In this document: positions 37,053-45,175 of the stretch, piece after piece
How the letters are laid out: every line of letters starts with the position of its first letter
How positions within the stretch are numbered: the stretch's first letter is position 1
Assembly: GCA_015232405.1 (NCBI GenBank)
Contig: JADFZS010000011.1
Location: 1-64,000 of the forward strand
Origin: Magnetococcales bacterium
GTDB lineage: Bacteria; Pseudomonadota; Magnetococcia; Magnetococcales; JADFYX01
DNA: 64,000 nucleotides
Reading direction: 5' to 3'
Made by a program: the position numbers and the translations under genes
The notes under the pieces: model-generated
Database searches by the model: none
What the model was told of the DNA's origin: nothing
The model's input: the letters and a program-made list of their open reading frames with translations, nothing else

Positions 37053-39338
37053 TTAGCTAGGGCTACCTTTCTCCTCTGTTTCAACTATATCGAGAGTTTC
37101 AATAATATCTCCTGTATCTTCAGGAGGAGGAACTACCTCCAATACTTCCTGCACTGTTACCTGTACTGTAGCTGCTGATTGCTCCGCAACATTTGCTGCA
37201 TTGTTTGCTGTCTCTCCAGCTTGATCAGCTGTTTTTCCAGCTTGATCAGCTGTTTTAGCAGCTGCGGAAGATGTTTGTATAGCAGCTTGAATTTCCCTGG
37301 TTGCAGCAGCAGATGCAGCTGCAACTGTTGCTACATCTAATCCAGCTGCATTGGCTACAGCACCTTGAATGTTTAAATTTGCAGCTACTTCTTGACCAAC
37401 AGTAGCTGATATAGCACCAGATATTGCCCCAGCTGCCGAGGCTCCGGCAACACTTGTAACAGAAGCAGCTATAGCAGTTGCTGAATCAGCACCAGCAATG
37501 CTAGTAACAGAAGCAGCAATACCAGCAGCAGAATCAGGTCCAGCCTCTTGGGTAACAGAAGCAGCAATACCAGCAGCAGAACTCGGCCCAGCTATTAAGG
37601 TGACTGAAGCAGCTATGCCAGCAGCAGACTCTGCTCCTGCCTCTTTGGTTACTGAACCAGCTATTGCAGCAGCAGAATCTACCCCAGCAATTTTAGTAAC
37701 CGATGCTGCAATACCAGCAGCAGACTCTGCCCCAGCCTCTTTGGTTACCGACCCAGCAATTCCTGCTGATGATTCTGCACCTGCCACTTTGGTAACAGAA
37801 GCAGCTATACCAGCAGCGGAATCTGCTCCGGCCTCTTTGGTTACTGCACCAGCAATATCAGCTGCACTTTCACCGACAACTTGGGTAACTGAAGCCGCAA
37901 TATTAGCTGCAGATCCAGCCTCTCCTGCTACTTTGGTAACTGAGGCAGCCACATCCGCAGCAGCTTGGGGTGCAACTGAGGCTGTAGCTGTTGCTACCAA
38001 TGTGGTTGCAGCTGTTTTTTCGGTCTCCGGCATGGTCTCAACTGCTGTAGCAGCAGCATCTGCTGCCTCGTTGGGAGCAGCTTGGGCAACTGCAGCAGAT
38101 ATCATTGATGCACTTCCAGCATTGTCGGTTTTACCAGGGGCAGAGAGTGCTCCTTGAATGGCCACTGTTGCTACATCATTGCTAGCTCCAACTGTTGCAC
38201 CAACAATCTGTGCCATCTCTTTATTGGATTCAGACACCTTGGCAGAACCTGTAACAACACTTTTTGTACTAGTCTGTCTGTTGGCTGTTGTTATTGTTTT
38301 CTGGGCATTGCTATGGGTTTTTAGGGTTGTTTCAGCATTTGGAAATCTGGCTTTTGCCTGGGATATAAAACTGCTTACAGCTGGAGTGGCAGCAACCTGT
38401 TTATCAAACATGTTTAGCTCATTTGCTTGAACCAGCATAGAGAGGGAATCTTTGGCCGCAGCATAGGCGCTGTTGATAATAAAGCTCTGGTTTTTCAACC
38501 ATTTTTTACTATCTGTCAAGTATAGCTTTATCTTGTCCATAAACAGTGATGCACCATCTTTGTTACCACTGTTTGTCGGGGGTGAACCTCCTTGTTGCTG
38601 TTCTAAAATGGGCTTTCTGTTGGCTAGGGCATCCTCGTTTGCCTGCTCTTCACTAAGAGGGGTCGGTTTAAACTCCTCTTCCCCTATCTCTTTTTTGATA
38701 TAATCCAAACCCTGTACAGAGAGAGCCGCTGGAAATTGCTCTGGATCAGGTGGCAAGGCTTTATCATTACCAAAGGCGATGGCCTCTCCCTCTTTTATCT
38801 GTAGCTCACCAGCTTTATTGGTAAGAGAGCCTTTGCCATCGGACAGATTTAAAAAGACCGGGACATTTTTAGCCACAACCCCTTCAAAAGCTGTACCTCT
38901 GATACCTAGTGATGCTAAAGGGGTTCTCATAACAAAAGATTGGCTTTTAACGGCAAATCCTGAGTTATACTGAAAAGCACCTTGTACTACGTTGATATTG
39001 TTAACTGTTTTACTCTCAGCGGGGTTGAATAAAAACTCGTCCAACTCAACTTCTGAATTAGGACCAACAACAAACTTTGCTCCATCACGAAAAGTAATCT
39101 CTGCTCTGGAGGCATCTGCTGTTAAAAGGGTCTGGCCTACAAAAACCTTGTCGTTGACCACCGGAGTGGTTTTTTCACCAGATTTAAGGAGCTGAACATC
39201 TTTTTTAATTACCGATAACCTGCCAACATATTGAGAATCTGGTGGTTCAGCAGCCATAACTGAGCCATCAATTAACAGCAGTGCAGTTAACAGCAACCCT
39301 GTAAAGATATTTAATATAGAAGCTAAAGAATTTTTCAT
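37053..39338 (-). CDS. FecR-domain protein with long Ala-rich tandem repeats
   Basis: This exported 761-residue protein has a signal peptide (hydrophobic core ILNIFTGLLLTALLLI), cleaved near AMAA-like VMAAEP. Residues about 45-190 form a FecR domain (VFVGQTLLTADASRAEITFRDG, PLASLGIRGTAFEG), here probably a periplasmic domain rather than a sigma-factor regulator. A spacer region follows. Then come about eleven copies of a 16-residue Ala-rich unit (at 37440-37977), and shorter AKTADQAG-like heptads to about residue 730. It ends with acidic sequence. A similar layout occurs near exported adhesin machineries. It is placed between a VpsP-like gene and a methyltransferase. Confidence 0.82.
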   Translation of the reverse strand: MKNSLASILNIFTGLLLTALLLIDGSVMAAEPPDSQYVGRLSVIKKDVQLLKSGEKTTPVVNDKVFVGQTLLTADASRAEITFRDGAKFVVGPNSEVELDEFLFNPAESKTVNNINVVQGAFQYNSGFAVKSQSFVMRTPLASLGIRGTAFEGVVAKNVPVFLNLSDGKGSLTNKAGELQIKEGEAIAFGNDKALPPDPEQFPAALSVQGLDYIKKEIGEEEFKPTPLSEEQANEDALANRKPILEQQQGGSPPTNSGNKDGASLFMDKIKLYLTDSKKWLKNQSFIINSAYAAAKDSLSMLVQANELNMFDKQVAATPAVSSFISQAKARFPNAETTLKTHSNAQKTITTANRQTSTKSVVTGSAKVSESNKEMAQIVGATVGASNDVATVAIQGALSAPGKTDNAGSASMISAAVAQAAPNEAADAAATAVETMPETEKTAATTLVATATASVAPQAAADVAASVTKVAGEAGSAANIAASVTQVVGESAADIAGAVTKEAGADSAAGIAASVTKVAGAESSAGIAGSVTKEAGAESAAGIAASVTKIAGVDSAAAIAGSVTKEAGAESAAGIAASVTLIAGPSSAAGIAASVTQEAGPDSAAGIAASVTSIAGADSATAIAASVTSVAGASAAGAISGAISATVGQEVAANLNIQGAVANAAGLDVATVAAASAAATREIQAAIQTSSAAAKTADQAGKTADQAGETANNAANVAEQSAATVQVTVQEVLEVVPPPEDTGDIIETLDIVETEEKGSPS
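37440..37977 (-). repeat. 48-bp tandem repeats inside the FecR-domain gene
   Basis: About eleven near-identical 48-bp units encode the 16-residue motif G-A-[DE]-S-A-A-G-I-A-A-S-V-T-K-x-A. The residue before the final Ala alternates: hydrophobic V/I units (TKVA, TKIA, TLIA, TSIA) and acid units (TKEA, TQEA). From the third copy a 32-residue, 96-bp higher-order unit is visible. Units differ by a few substitutions, so the array is not a recent expansion. Confidence 0.85.
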
Positions 39339-39465
39339 AATATTGAAATTCAGTCCCTACCAAAACCAAATGTCTAGTTGCAAAATTCCCTATAACAGTA
39401 ACACTATAACAAAATATAAGATTTTAGGTTATCTAATTTTTTCTTAAAAAAAATTGCACATACTG

Positions 39466-40131
39466 TTATTTCGGCAACTGCAAGACATCACAACCTCTAC
39501 AGAGGTGGTTTGCAAGTTTTAGCTTATTGTTGAGTTTGGCAAAACGGATGATATCAGGACGAGTCTTACCTTTTAAAGATTTTTGCAGGCTGCTTTGCAT
39601 GGGTCCACGCCATCTGTTTGGTATCCAGGGCCAGGTGATAAGGGATAATTTTCCAATGGCAAGTTGAATTGGATAATCGTTGGGAGCGGCAACTATTGCA
39701 CTTCTCATAGCCTGCCATGTCTGTTCATCCATCTGTTTAGCAGCAATTTTTGCTCGCGCCAATCTTGCCCATAGATATGCTGATGCTGGTTTTAATGGGA
39801 TAATAGAGCGTAGATACTCCAGCGATTTTTCATCTCTTTCAATTATTTTAGCTGTTGATTTAAAACTCTTAAACTTGAATAACCTTGCCATATCCTCCTT
39901 ATGGTCAGGATTATCAGGATCTAAATCCATGGCTGTTTGCAAACTTTGCTGGCTTTTTTGCCATTCCTCATAACTGGGAAACTTAGCTGTTTTATTCCAA
40001 CTCTCAAGACGTAAAACAGCTCCAACCCTATGAAGATCAGCAACTCCAAGGTGCAATGCTTCTATAATAAGCAGCAATAGTCCCATAATAGCGATAATAG
40101 GAGCAATTTTACCCATGTAATTAGATCCCAT
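39466..40131 (-). CDS. VpsP-like polysaccharide-associated membrane protein
   Basis: The 221-residue protein has one N-terminal membrane helix (IAPIIAIMGLLLLIIEALHLG) followed by a soluble, TPR-like helical region with SQQSLQTAMDLDPDNPDHKEDMA and RSIIPLKPASAYLWARLARA. It matches my recollection of VpsP-type proteins in Vibrio and Shewanella biofilm clusters, though the match is by texture. Two Cys near the end (CRGC) could bind metal or form a disulfide. A second ATG at 40116, preceded by GGGAT, may be the true start. It lies upstream of the FecR-repeat gene. Confidence 0.6.
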   Translation of the reverse strand: MGSNYMGKIAPIIAIMGLLLLIIEALHLGVADLHRVGAVLRLESWNKTAKFPSYEEWQKSQQSLQTAMDLDPDNPDHKEDMARLFKFKSFKSTAKIIERDEKSLEYLRSIIPLKPASAYLWARLARAKIAAKQMDEQTWQAMRSAIVAAPNDYPIQLAIGKLSLITWPWIPNRWRGPMQSSLQKSLKGKTRPDIIRFAKLNNKLKLANHLCRGCDVLQLPK

Positions 40132-40299
40132 TTGTTTATCTTGACAAAAAATGTAAGAATAAAAGGTACATGTTTATTGATGTAGCAACTTTAAAAAAAA
40201 ATTACAATCCTAGGGAGCTAAGACAACGGTCTTATTAGCTCTGTTTTTAAGGTGAAATAATAAAACCAAACCCAGATAGCTGGGTTAATATAGCACTAT

Positions 40300-41304
40300 A
40301 TGTGTTGGTGTGAAATTTGCAACCTAATAAGGATCTGTTATTTAAACAATTATTGGGGCAAAAGTGCATTGTATATTAACTTATTAAAAATAGGTTTTGT
40401 TGTAATAGCTATATTTTTGCTACCCGTGCAAATTGTTGTTGCTGACTCGACCATTAGTGCTGATACAACAGAAAATCAACCTCTATACAACATAACAATT
40501 GTGACAGAGCCAGAAGAGGCAAATGTTGAGATAGAGGTTTTTGATATGGTTGCAAAATATGTTCATGGTGTCAAATTGCCAGCGGGACGTTACAGCATAA
40601 CCGTATCTCACCCCTGCTACACAACCCAAAACGGTTATATTGATATCTCCGACAAAGATTGGGCCGGGAAAATTATTCTAGAGCCAAAATTTGCCAGCCA
40701 AGTATCAACAAAAGAGCTTAAAGAAGAGTGGCAAAAGCTAGAAGAAGAGAGAGAGGCGTTTAATGCCGAAAAGCTGGCTTGGGAGAAGATGCGTCTGCAA
40801 CATGAGAAAGAAAACAGGGATAAAAGCCTTTTACAAAAACAGACTATCGAACAATCTGATGAGTCTAGCTCGATAAACCTAAACTCAGATACAAAGGTTG
40901 CAAAATTAATTGCCGAAATAATGGTTGAACTAAAAAGCAACCATTTGGGCAAAATTTCTGACAAACAAGAAAATACACTACAAAAAAATATTGCACATCT
41001 AGTTGAGATTGCCCCAAACAATCCAGATGTTAAACGGGTATTACAGCTTTATAAAAAACGCTATTTAATTGTTTTGGGAGTTTTTGGTAACTATAACACC
41101 ATGGCACGGATGGAAGATTATCTTGAAAAAAATGAACTTCCCTGGTTTGTCAGCCCAATAAAAAACAAAAATAGAGATATGAAACGGGTTATTATTGGTT
41201 TTTTTACTAACAGGCCAGAGGTAGAGGAAACTAGGAGAAAGTTACATAAAGATTTAAATATCGATGATACAATAGTGAACATTTTCTACTCAGAAAAAAG
41301 CTAA
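40300..41304 (+). CDS. PEGA-like and SPOR-like periplasmic protein
   Basis: The protein has an N-terminal membrane helix or signal anchor (INLLKIGFVVIAIFLL). A PEGA-like beta domain follows at about 65-125 (YNITIVTEPEEANVEIEVFD, ISDKDWAGKIILEP). Then come a Glu/Lys-rich coiled coil (about 140-185) and a C-terminal SPOR-like segment (YLIVLGVFGNYNTMARMEDYL, RVIIGFFTNRPEVEETRR). SPOR domains bind denuded peptidoglycan glycans. The 54071 protein has the same parts. The start is uncertain: the ATG at 40300 gives a Cys-rich leader, and later TTG starts are possible. It leads the barrel and SLBB genes. Confidence 0.68.
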   Translation: MCWCEICNLIRICYLNNYWGKSALYINLLKIGFVVIAIFLLPVQIVVADSTISADTTENQPLYNITIVTEPEEANVEIEVFDMVAKYVHGVKLPAGRYSITVSHPCYTTQNGYIDISDKDWAGKIILEPKFASQVSTKELKEEWQKLEEEREAFNAEKLAWEKMRLQHEKENRDKSLLQKQTIEQSDESSSINLNSDTKVAKLIAEIMVELKSNHLGKISDKQENTLQKNIAHLVEIAPNNPDVKRVLQLYKKRYLIVLGVFGNYNTMARMEDYLEKNELPWFVSPIKNKNRDMKRVIIGFFTNRPEVEETRRKLHKDLNIDDTIVNIFYSEKS

Positions 41305-41313
41305 GGGGAAGTT

Positions 41314-43176
41314 GTGACTCAACTCAAAAAAACAGTTGCGGTGAGTCGCAAAGCAACAGCCGTTGTGAATTTACTCAAAATCTCCCACACCGCCCCAATA
41401 TCTATTATAACCAGCCAATATATCACTAGCTGTAATCTTAATAAGCTGTTCTCAGGCAAAGTGTTGAACATGGCAATTTTGTTTGTTGCCAGCTCTCTAA
41501 AATCTGCCCATGGATTAGAACCCCCCCTACAAGCTATACCTATTTCTCCAGATACTGTGGAAGAGTTAACAGCCCAAAGCAAGGTATTGGCCCCGGTTTT
41601 AAATGAGATTAAACAAAACGAGCAAACGGCTTTAAAATTTATCCCAATTAATGGAGATAAATTGGATATAATTAAAAAGAGAGAGAGCAAACAAACAAAA
41701 ACCAGGCAAAAAAACTATGCAAAAAAATTGGTTTTTAGCACCGTTAGTCAACAACAGATCAAAACAATAAATTCTAATTTAAAGCAAACATCCATTGCAA
41801 AAAACAATCTTAAACCCCTTCGGTTTATCCCCTATAATTATGCTGAATCAACACCAAACAATTCTGATAAACTCCCCATTCAGATAGCCTCAGAAAATCT
41901 ATCAATAGGCCGACCAGAAGAGATTACACTTACCAATAACAAAAAAAATCAATCTGTCTTAGATTTAAACAATAATGAAAATCAACCAGACAAAGATGAT
42001 TATCCCTGGTTAGCCGATGATGTGATAACAGATGTTGCTGACTTAGGACCGGGTACTGATGAGGAATACCCATTTCAAGATCTAATGGCCAATGTGGATG
42101 GTATAACACTGTCCATTAAAAGTGCTACCCACCATAATGACAATTTTTTCACCACCAAAGATAATCGTACCACCTACATTTATGAGGTTTTATCCCCTGC
42201 TCTCTCCCTTGAGGGTGACAATGAGAGGTTCAAGTTTAGTGGTGGAATTAGCAGTGAAATTGGCCTTTTTGAAAAAGACACCGCAGACAATTATGTCGAC
42301 TACAACCTAAACGCCAAGGTATCAACTCGTATAAACGAACAAGTAGCAGTCACTTTAACCAGCTCAGCAGCTTGGGGTCATGATGCTCGAGGGAGCAACG
42401 ATGATGTTGCGGACTCTGATTCTCCCAACAGGTATTTTAAACCGTCTGTGGGGGTAAAATTCAACCTTGGTATAGAAGGTGGAATTGTGGGTCTGACTAT
42501 TGATGGCGATATTACAAACACAACATATCTAAACCACAGTTCAACCACAGGTGAATTAGAAAAAGAGGTGTTAGGGCTAGATGTTGCAGTCTCCATAGCC
42601 CGCGGCCCCGAACTATCTTTTTTATCTGGAATCGATTTTCAATATAACAATTATGAGCATCTAACAGGTAAAAGCAGCCAAGATCTATATTATTATATAG
42701 GTGTAGGATGGAATCCCAATGATCTGTTCAACTTTGACGGTAAAATTGGTGGTCGTGAGAAATTCTTTATCAAGGATGAGACCATCCCCTCTTATGCAAG
42801 TGTCGCATGGGGTCTGAGTATGAATTGGATTCCACTGGAATATTCAACCTACTCCTTGGGAACCAGTATGACCACCAGTGACTCAACTGGCAGTGCTGAT
42901 CTTTTTTCTACCAGGGATGTTGATATATCCTGGTCTCATAAATGGGCTGACTTTATTGGGACGGATTTAAACTCGGCATATTCCTGGAAAACAGCAGAAG
43001 GGGTTGGTCAAACAAAAGTCGACAAAACGTGGCGTTATGGTGCTAAAGTAGGTTTAAGTATTGATGATTGGTTAAAGATAGCTTTAAAATATGACCACAC
43101 CTCTTTGATGTCCAATAGCAGTGGCAGCAGTTATGATCAAAACAAATTTCTGCTTTCCATAGATGCTGAAATATAG
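41314..43176 (+). CDS. Outer-membrane beta-barrel protein (BBP2-like)
   Basis: The GTG start has AAGGGG about 5 nt upstream. The first 210 residues are low-complexity, with a possible late signal-like stretch (MAILFVASSLKSAHG) near residue 53. From about residue 250 to 620 the sequence alternates in the way of amphipathic beta strands, with repeats of aromatic-rich turns typical of the BBP2 beta-barrel porins that accompany exopolysaccharide systems. The last residues are FLLSIDAEI, without the usual terminal Phe. It is placed between the SPOR-like gene and the Wza-like gene, suggesting a role in polymer export or anchoring. Confidence 0.72.
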   Translation: MTQLKKTVAVSRKATAVVNLLKISHTAPISIITSQYITSCNLNKLFSGKVLNMAILFVASSLKSAHGLEPPLQAIPISPDTVEELTAQSKVLAPVLNEIKQNEQTALKFIPINGDKLDIIKKRESKQTKTRQKNYAKKLVFSTVSQQQIKTINSNLKQTSIAKNNLKPLRFIPYNYAESTPNNSDKLPIQIASENLSIGRPEEITLTNNKKNQSVLDLNNNENQPDKDDYPWLADDVITDVADLGPGTDEEYPFQDLMANVDGITLSIKSATHHNDNFFTTKDNRTTYIYEVLSPALSLEGDNERFKFSGGISSEIGLFEKDTADNYVDYNLNAKVSTRINEQVAVTLTSSAAWGHDARGSNDDVADSDSPNRYFKPSVGVKFNLGIEGGIVGLTIDGDITNTTYLNHSSTTGELEKEVLGLDVAVSIARGPELSFLSGIDFQYNNYEHLTGKSSQDLYYYIGVGWNPNDLFNFDGKIGGREKFFIKDETIPSYASVAWGLSMNWIPLEYSTYSLGTSMTTSDSTGSADLFSTRDVDISWSHKWADFIGTDLNSAYSWKTAEGVGQTKVDKTWRYGAKVGLSIDDWLKIALKYDHTSLMSNSSGSSYDQNKFLLSIDAEI

Positions 43177-43184
43177 TGGTTATT

Positions 43185-43766
43185 ATGTTTAAACAAACAA
43201 CTACCTACAAAAATAGATCCCACTTAAAGACTGTTATTGGCCTATTCTCTCTTTTTTGTTTAATGGCTATCTCTGTTTTGCAGCCCTCTACAGGGTTCTG
43301 TGGACAGAATGACTACCGTTTAGGTGTAGGTGATACAATTTCCATCAAGGTTTTTGATGAGCCAGACTTGAGCGTCAAGGTACTTCTAGGAGATACAGCT
43401 TCGTTCTCTTTCCCTCTTTTGGGAGAGATTCAGGTAGAAGGCATGACGGTAAAACAGGTTGAGTCTCTAATAACAATGCGTTTAAAAGGCTCCTACCTGA
43501 TAAAGCCCAAGGTTAGTGTCTTGGTTGTTGCCTACCGCAAGTTCTATGTTAAAGGGGAGGTAAAGTCTCCTGGTGAATATTCCTACTCCCCACAACTAAC
43601 CATGGATAAGGTGATTAGTCTGGCTGGAGGGTTTACCAATCGGGCCAATAAAAAGAAAATTTATATCCAATCGGAAAAAAACAGTAAAAAGAGAACTCGC
43701 CGTGCCAACCTCAATACCATCATCCAACCTGGTGATGTGATAACTGTAGAGAGGCGTTTTTTTTAA
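43185..43766 (+). CDS. Wza-like polysaccharide export protein (SLBB)
   Basis: The protein resembles the exporter family that forms the outer-membrane polysaccharide channel. It has a signal peptide (IGLFSLFCLMAISVLQ), the Poly_export start YRLGVGDTISIKVFDEPDLS and a single SLBB motif region KVSVLVVAYRKFYVKGEVKSPGEY. At 194 residues it is about half the length of Wza and has no clear lipobox Cys, so it belongs to the short-form members. Two starts are possible: GTG at 43176 or ATG at 43185. It follows the barrel gene directly. No Wzc co-polymerase gene is visible. Confidence 0.87.
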   Translation: MFKQTTTYKNRSHLKTVIGLFSLFCLMAISVLQPSTGFCGQNDYRLGVGDTISIKVFDEPDLSVKVLLGDTASFSFPLLGEIQVEGMTVKQVESLITMRLKGSYLIKPKVSVLVVAYRKFYVKGEVKSPGEYSYSPQLTMDKVISLAGGFTNRANKKKIYIQSEKNSKKRTRRANLNTIIQPGDVITVERRFF

Positions 43767-43834
43767 TTTAACAACTTAGCTAAAAAATGATCTGTATTTT
43801 TTGTGAGTTACTATCATAAACCAAACAAATCAAC

Positions 43835-44971
43835 TCAATGTTTCTCAAGAGGTCTATTGTTATAATAATTGTGTTGATCCCCTTGTTGTTCCCTGTTTTG
43901 CCAAAACATATGCGCAAATATGCAATATACAGCGTAGATACCCAATAGACTTACAAAAAATATGCTATCAGCAATCAATGCTGTAAATGCAACTGTTGCA
44001 ACTATAGCCATAATAGTTGCTATACCCAAAATAATCATAAGAGTATGGTTTACGCTAAACCCAGCCCTTAACAATAGGTGGTGCATATGTTGTAAATCTG
44101 GTTTGAAAGGATTTCGCCCCTTAAGCAATCTACGCAATATAGAACTAAACAGCTCTATCAATGGTATTGCCAGAAGCCAAAGCGCACCAGCTGCAGGAAA
44201 AGCTGGTTCTGCTTGTTCTATATTGTGGGGTGTGTAAGATTGGGAGAGTGAGATGGTAAACCAAGCCAAAAACAGCCCCATCAACTTACTACCCCCATCT
44301 CCCATAAATATTCGAGCAGTCTGTTGACCTAATAGCCGTGAGTTAAATATAAAAACTGGTATCAAGGCAGATATGATAATTAAAATTATCTCTGCCTCCC
44401 CATATCTCCCCACAATAGTGGCTAAATATATCATGGCTGTAAGAGAGACAATGGTCAAACCAACAAGCAGACCATCAATGCCATCTACCATGTTAAGGGC
44501 ATTGATAACACCTACAATACATATAACCGTAAATGGAACAGCAAAAACACCCAGTTCTACCTCACCAAAGCCGATTAAATTACCCAATGTTTTAACAGTT
44601 AAACCGCCACCTACCGTAATAATTGTGGCTATAATGAATTCTAAAAAAAATCTCTTGTAAATTGATAACCCTGTTATGTCATCCCACACACCAACTGCTA
44701 ATATAAGAAAGGATGCCCACCATAACCGCTCGTTGTATGGAGATATGATTTCAAACAAAAAAAAGGCAGGCATAAGCCCTAAAAACAAGGCAATACCACC
44801 TACCAAAGGGGTGTTGTTTTTATGTTTCTTGTGTCCCCAAGGTTTATCTACCAAACCAAGATTTGGAGCCAGAACAACACCTACAAACAACCAAAAAAGT
44901 GTGCCCCCTGCAACGATAGCCATTTCATAAAAAGGTAGACTAAACATGGAGGTATCTAAAGTTTCAGTCAT
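43835..44971 (-). CDS. WecA-like undecaprenyl-phosphate sugar-1-phosphate transferase
   Basis: This MraY/WecA-family enzyme moves a sugar-1-phosphate, often GlcNAc, from UDP to undecaprenyl phosphate. About eleven membrane helices are present. The cytoplasmic motifs are AVGVWDDITGLSIYKRF (Mg2+ site), NALNMVDGIDGLLV, MGDGGSKLMG and the C-terminal HMHHLLLRAG His motif. The length of 378 is normal. It probably starts the O-antigen or capsule chain and pairs with the WecG-like enzyme. It converges with the Wza-like gene and diverges from the OGT gene. Confidence 0.93.
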   Translation of the reverse strand: MTETLDTSMFSLPFYEMAIVAGGTLFWLFVGVVLAPNLGLVDKPWGHKKHKNNTPLVGGIALFLGLMPAFFLFEIISPYNERLWWASFLILAVGVWDDITGLSIYKRFFLEFIIATIITVGGGLTVKTLGNLIGFGEVELGVFAVPFTVICIVGVINALNMVDGIDGLLVGLTIVSLTAMIYLATIVGRYGEAEIILIIISALIPVFIFNSRLLGQQTARIFMGDGGSKLMGLFLAWFTISLSQSYTPHNIEQAEPAFPAAGALWLLAIPLIELFSSILRRLLKGRNPFKPDLQHMHHLLLRAGFSVNHTLMIILGIATIMAIVATVAFTALIADSIFFVSLLGIYAVYCIFAHMFWQNREQQGDQHNYYNNRPLEKH

Positions 44972-45062
44972 AACATTTTTTCATTAAAAAATATGGCTAC
45001 ATGATATAAACATCAGCTTTATTTCAACAAATAACTGTTAAAATGTCTATTGATTGCGAGCT

Positions 45063-45080
45063 ACTTACATGTTAGTAAGT
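45063..45080. repeat. Small inverted repeat in the wecA-OGT divergent region
   Basis: ACTTAC (45063-45068) and GTAAGT (45075-45080) pair across 6 nt in the 204-bp region between the divergent WecA-like and OGT-like genes. The word resembles parts of ERIC sequences, but the full 127-bp consensus is absent. It may be an operator shared by the two promoters; no direct evidence exists. Confidence 0.3.
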
Positions 45081-45175
45081 GACCCAACATAAGAGCTACG
45101 ATATACTAACAAAATTTATGGTTTATTGAAGGTTAAAATACATAAACCAAGCTCTAACTTATTTTGAGTATCTAA

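Noticed and set aside
37440-37977. CRISPR array
   Set aside because: The repeats are coding, contiguous and lack spacers; the reading frame is kept through every unit.
37498-38157. Rightward ORF of 219 codons reading as Ala/Pro/Glu-rich repeats
   Set aside because: It is the antisense shadow of the tandem repeats in the FecR-domain gene; the FecR side has a signal peptide and domain and explains the pattern.
45040-45120. ERIC-type repeat
   Set aside because: Only a short central match around the small hairpin is present; the long conserved arms of ERIC are absent.
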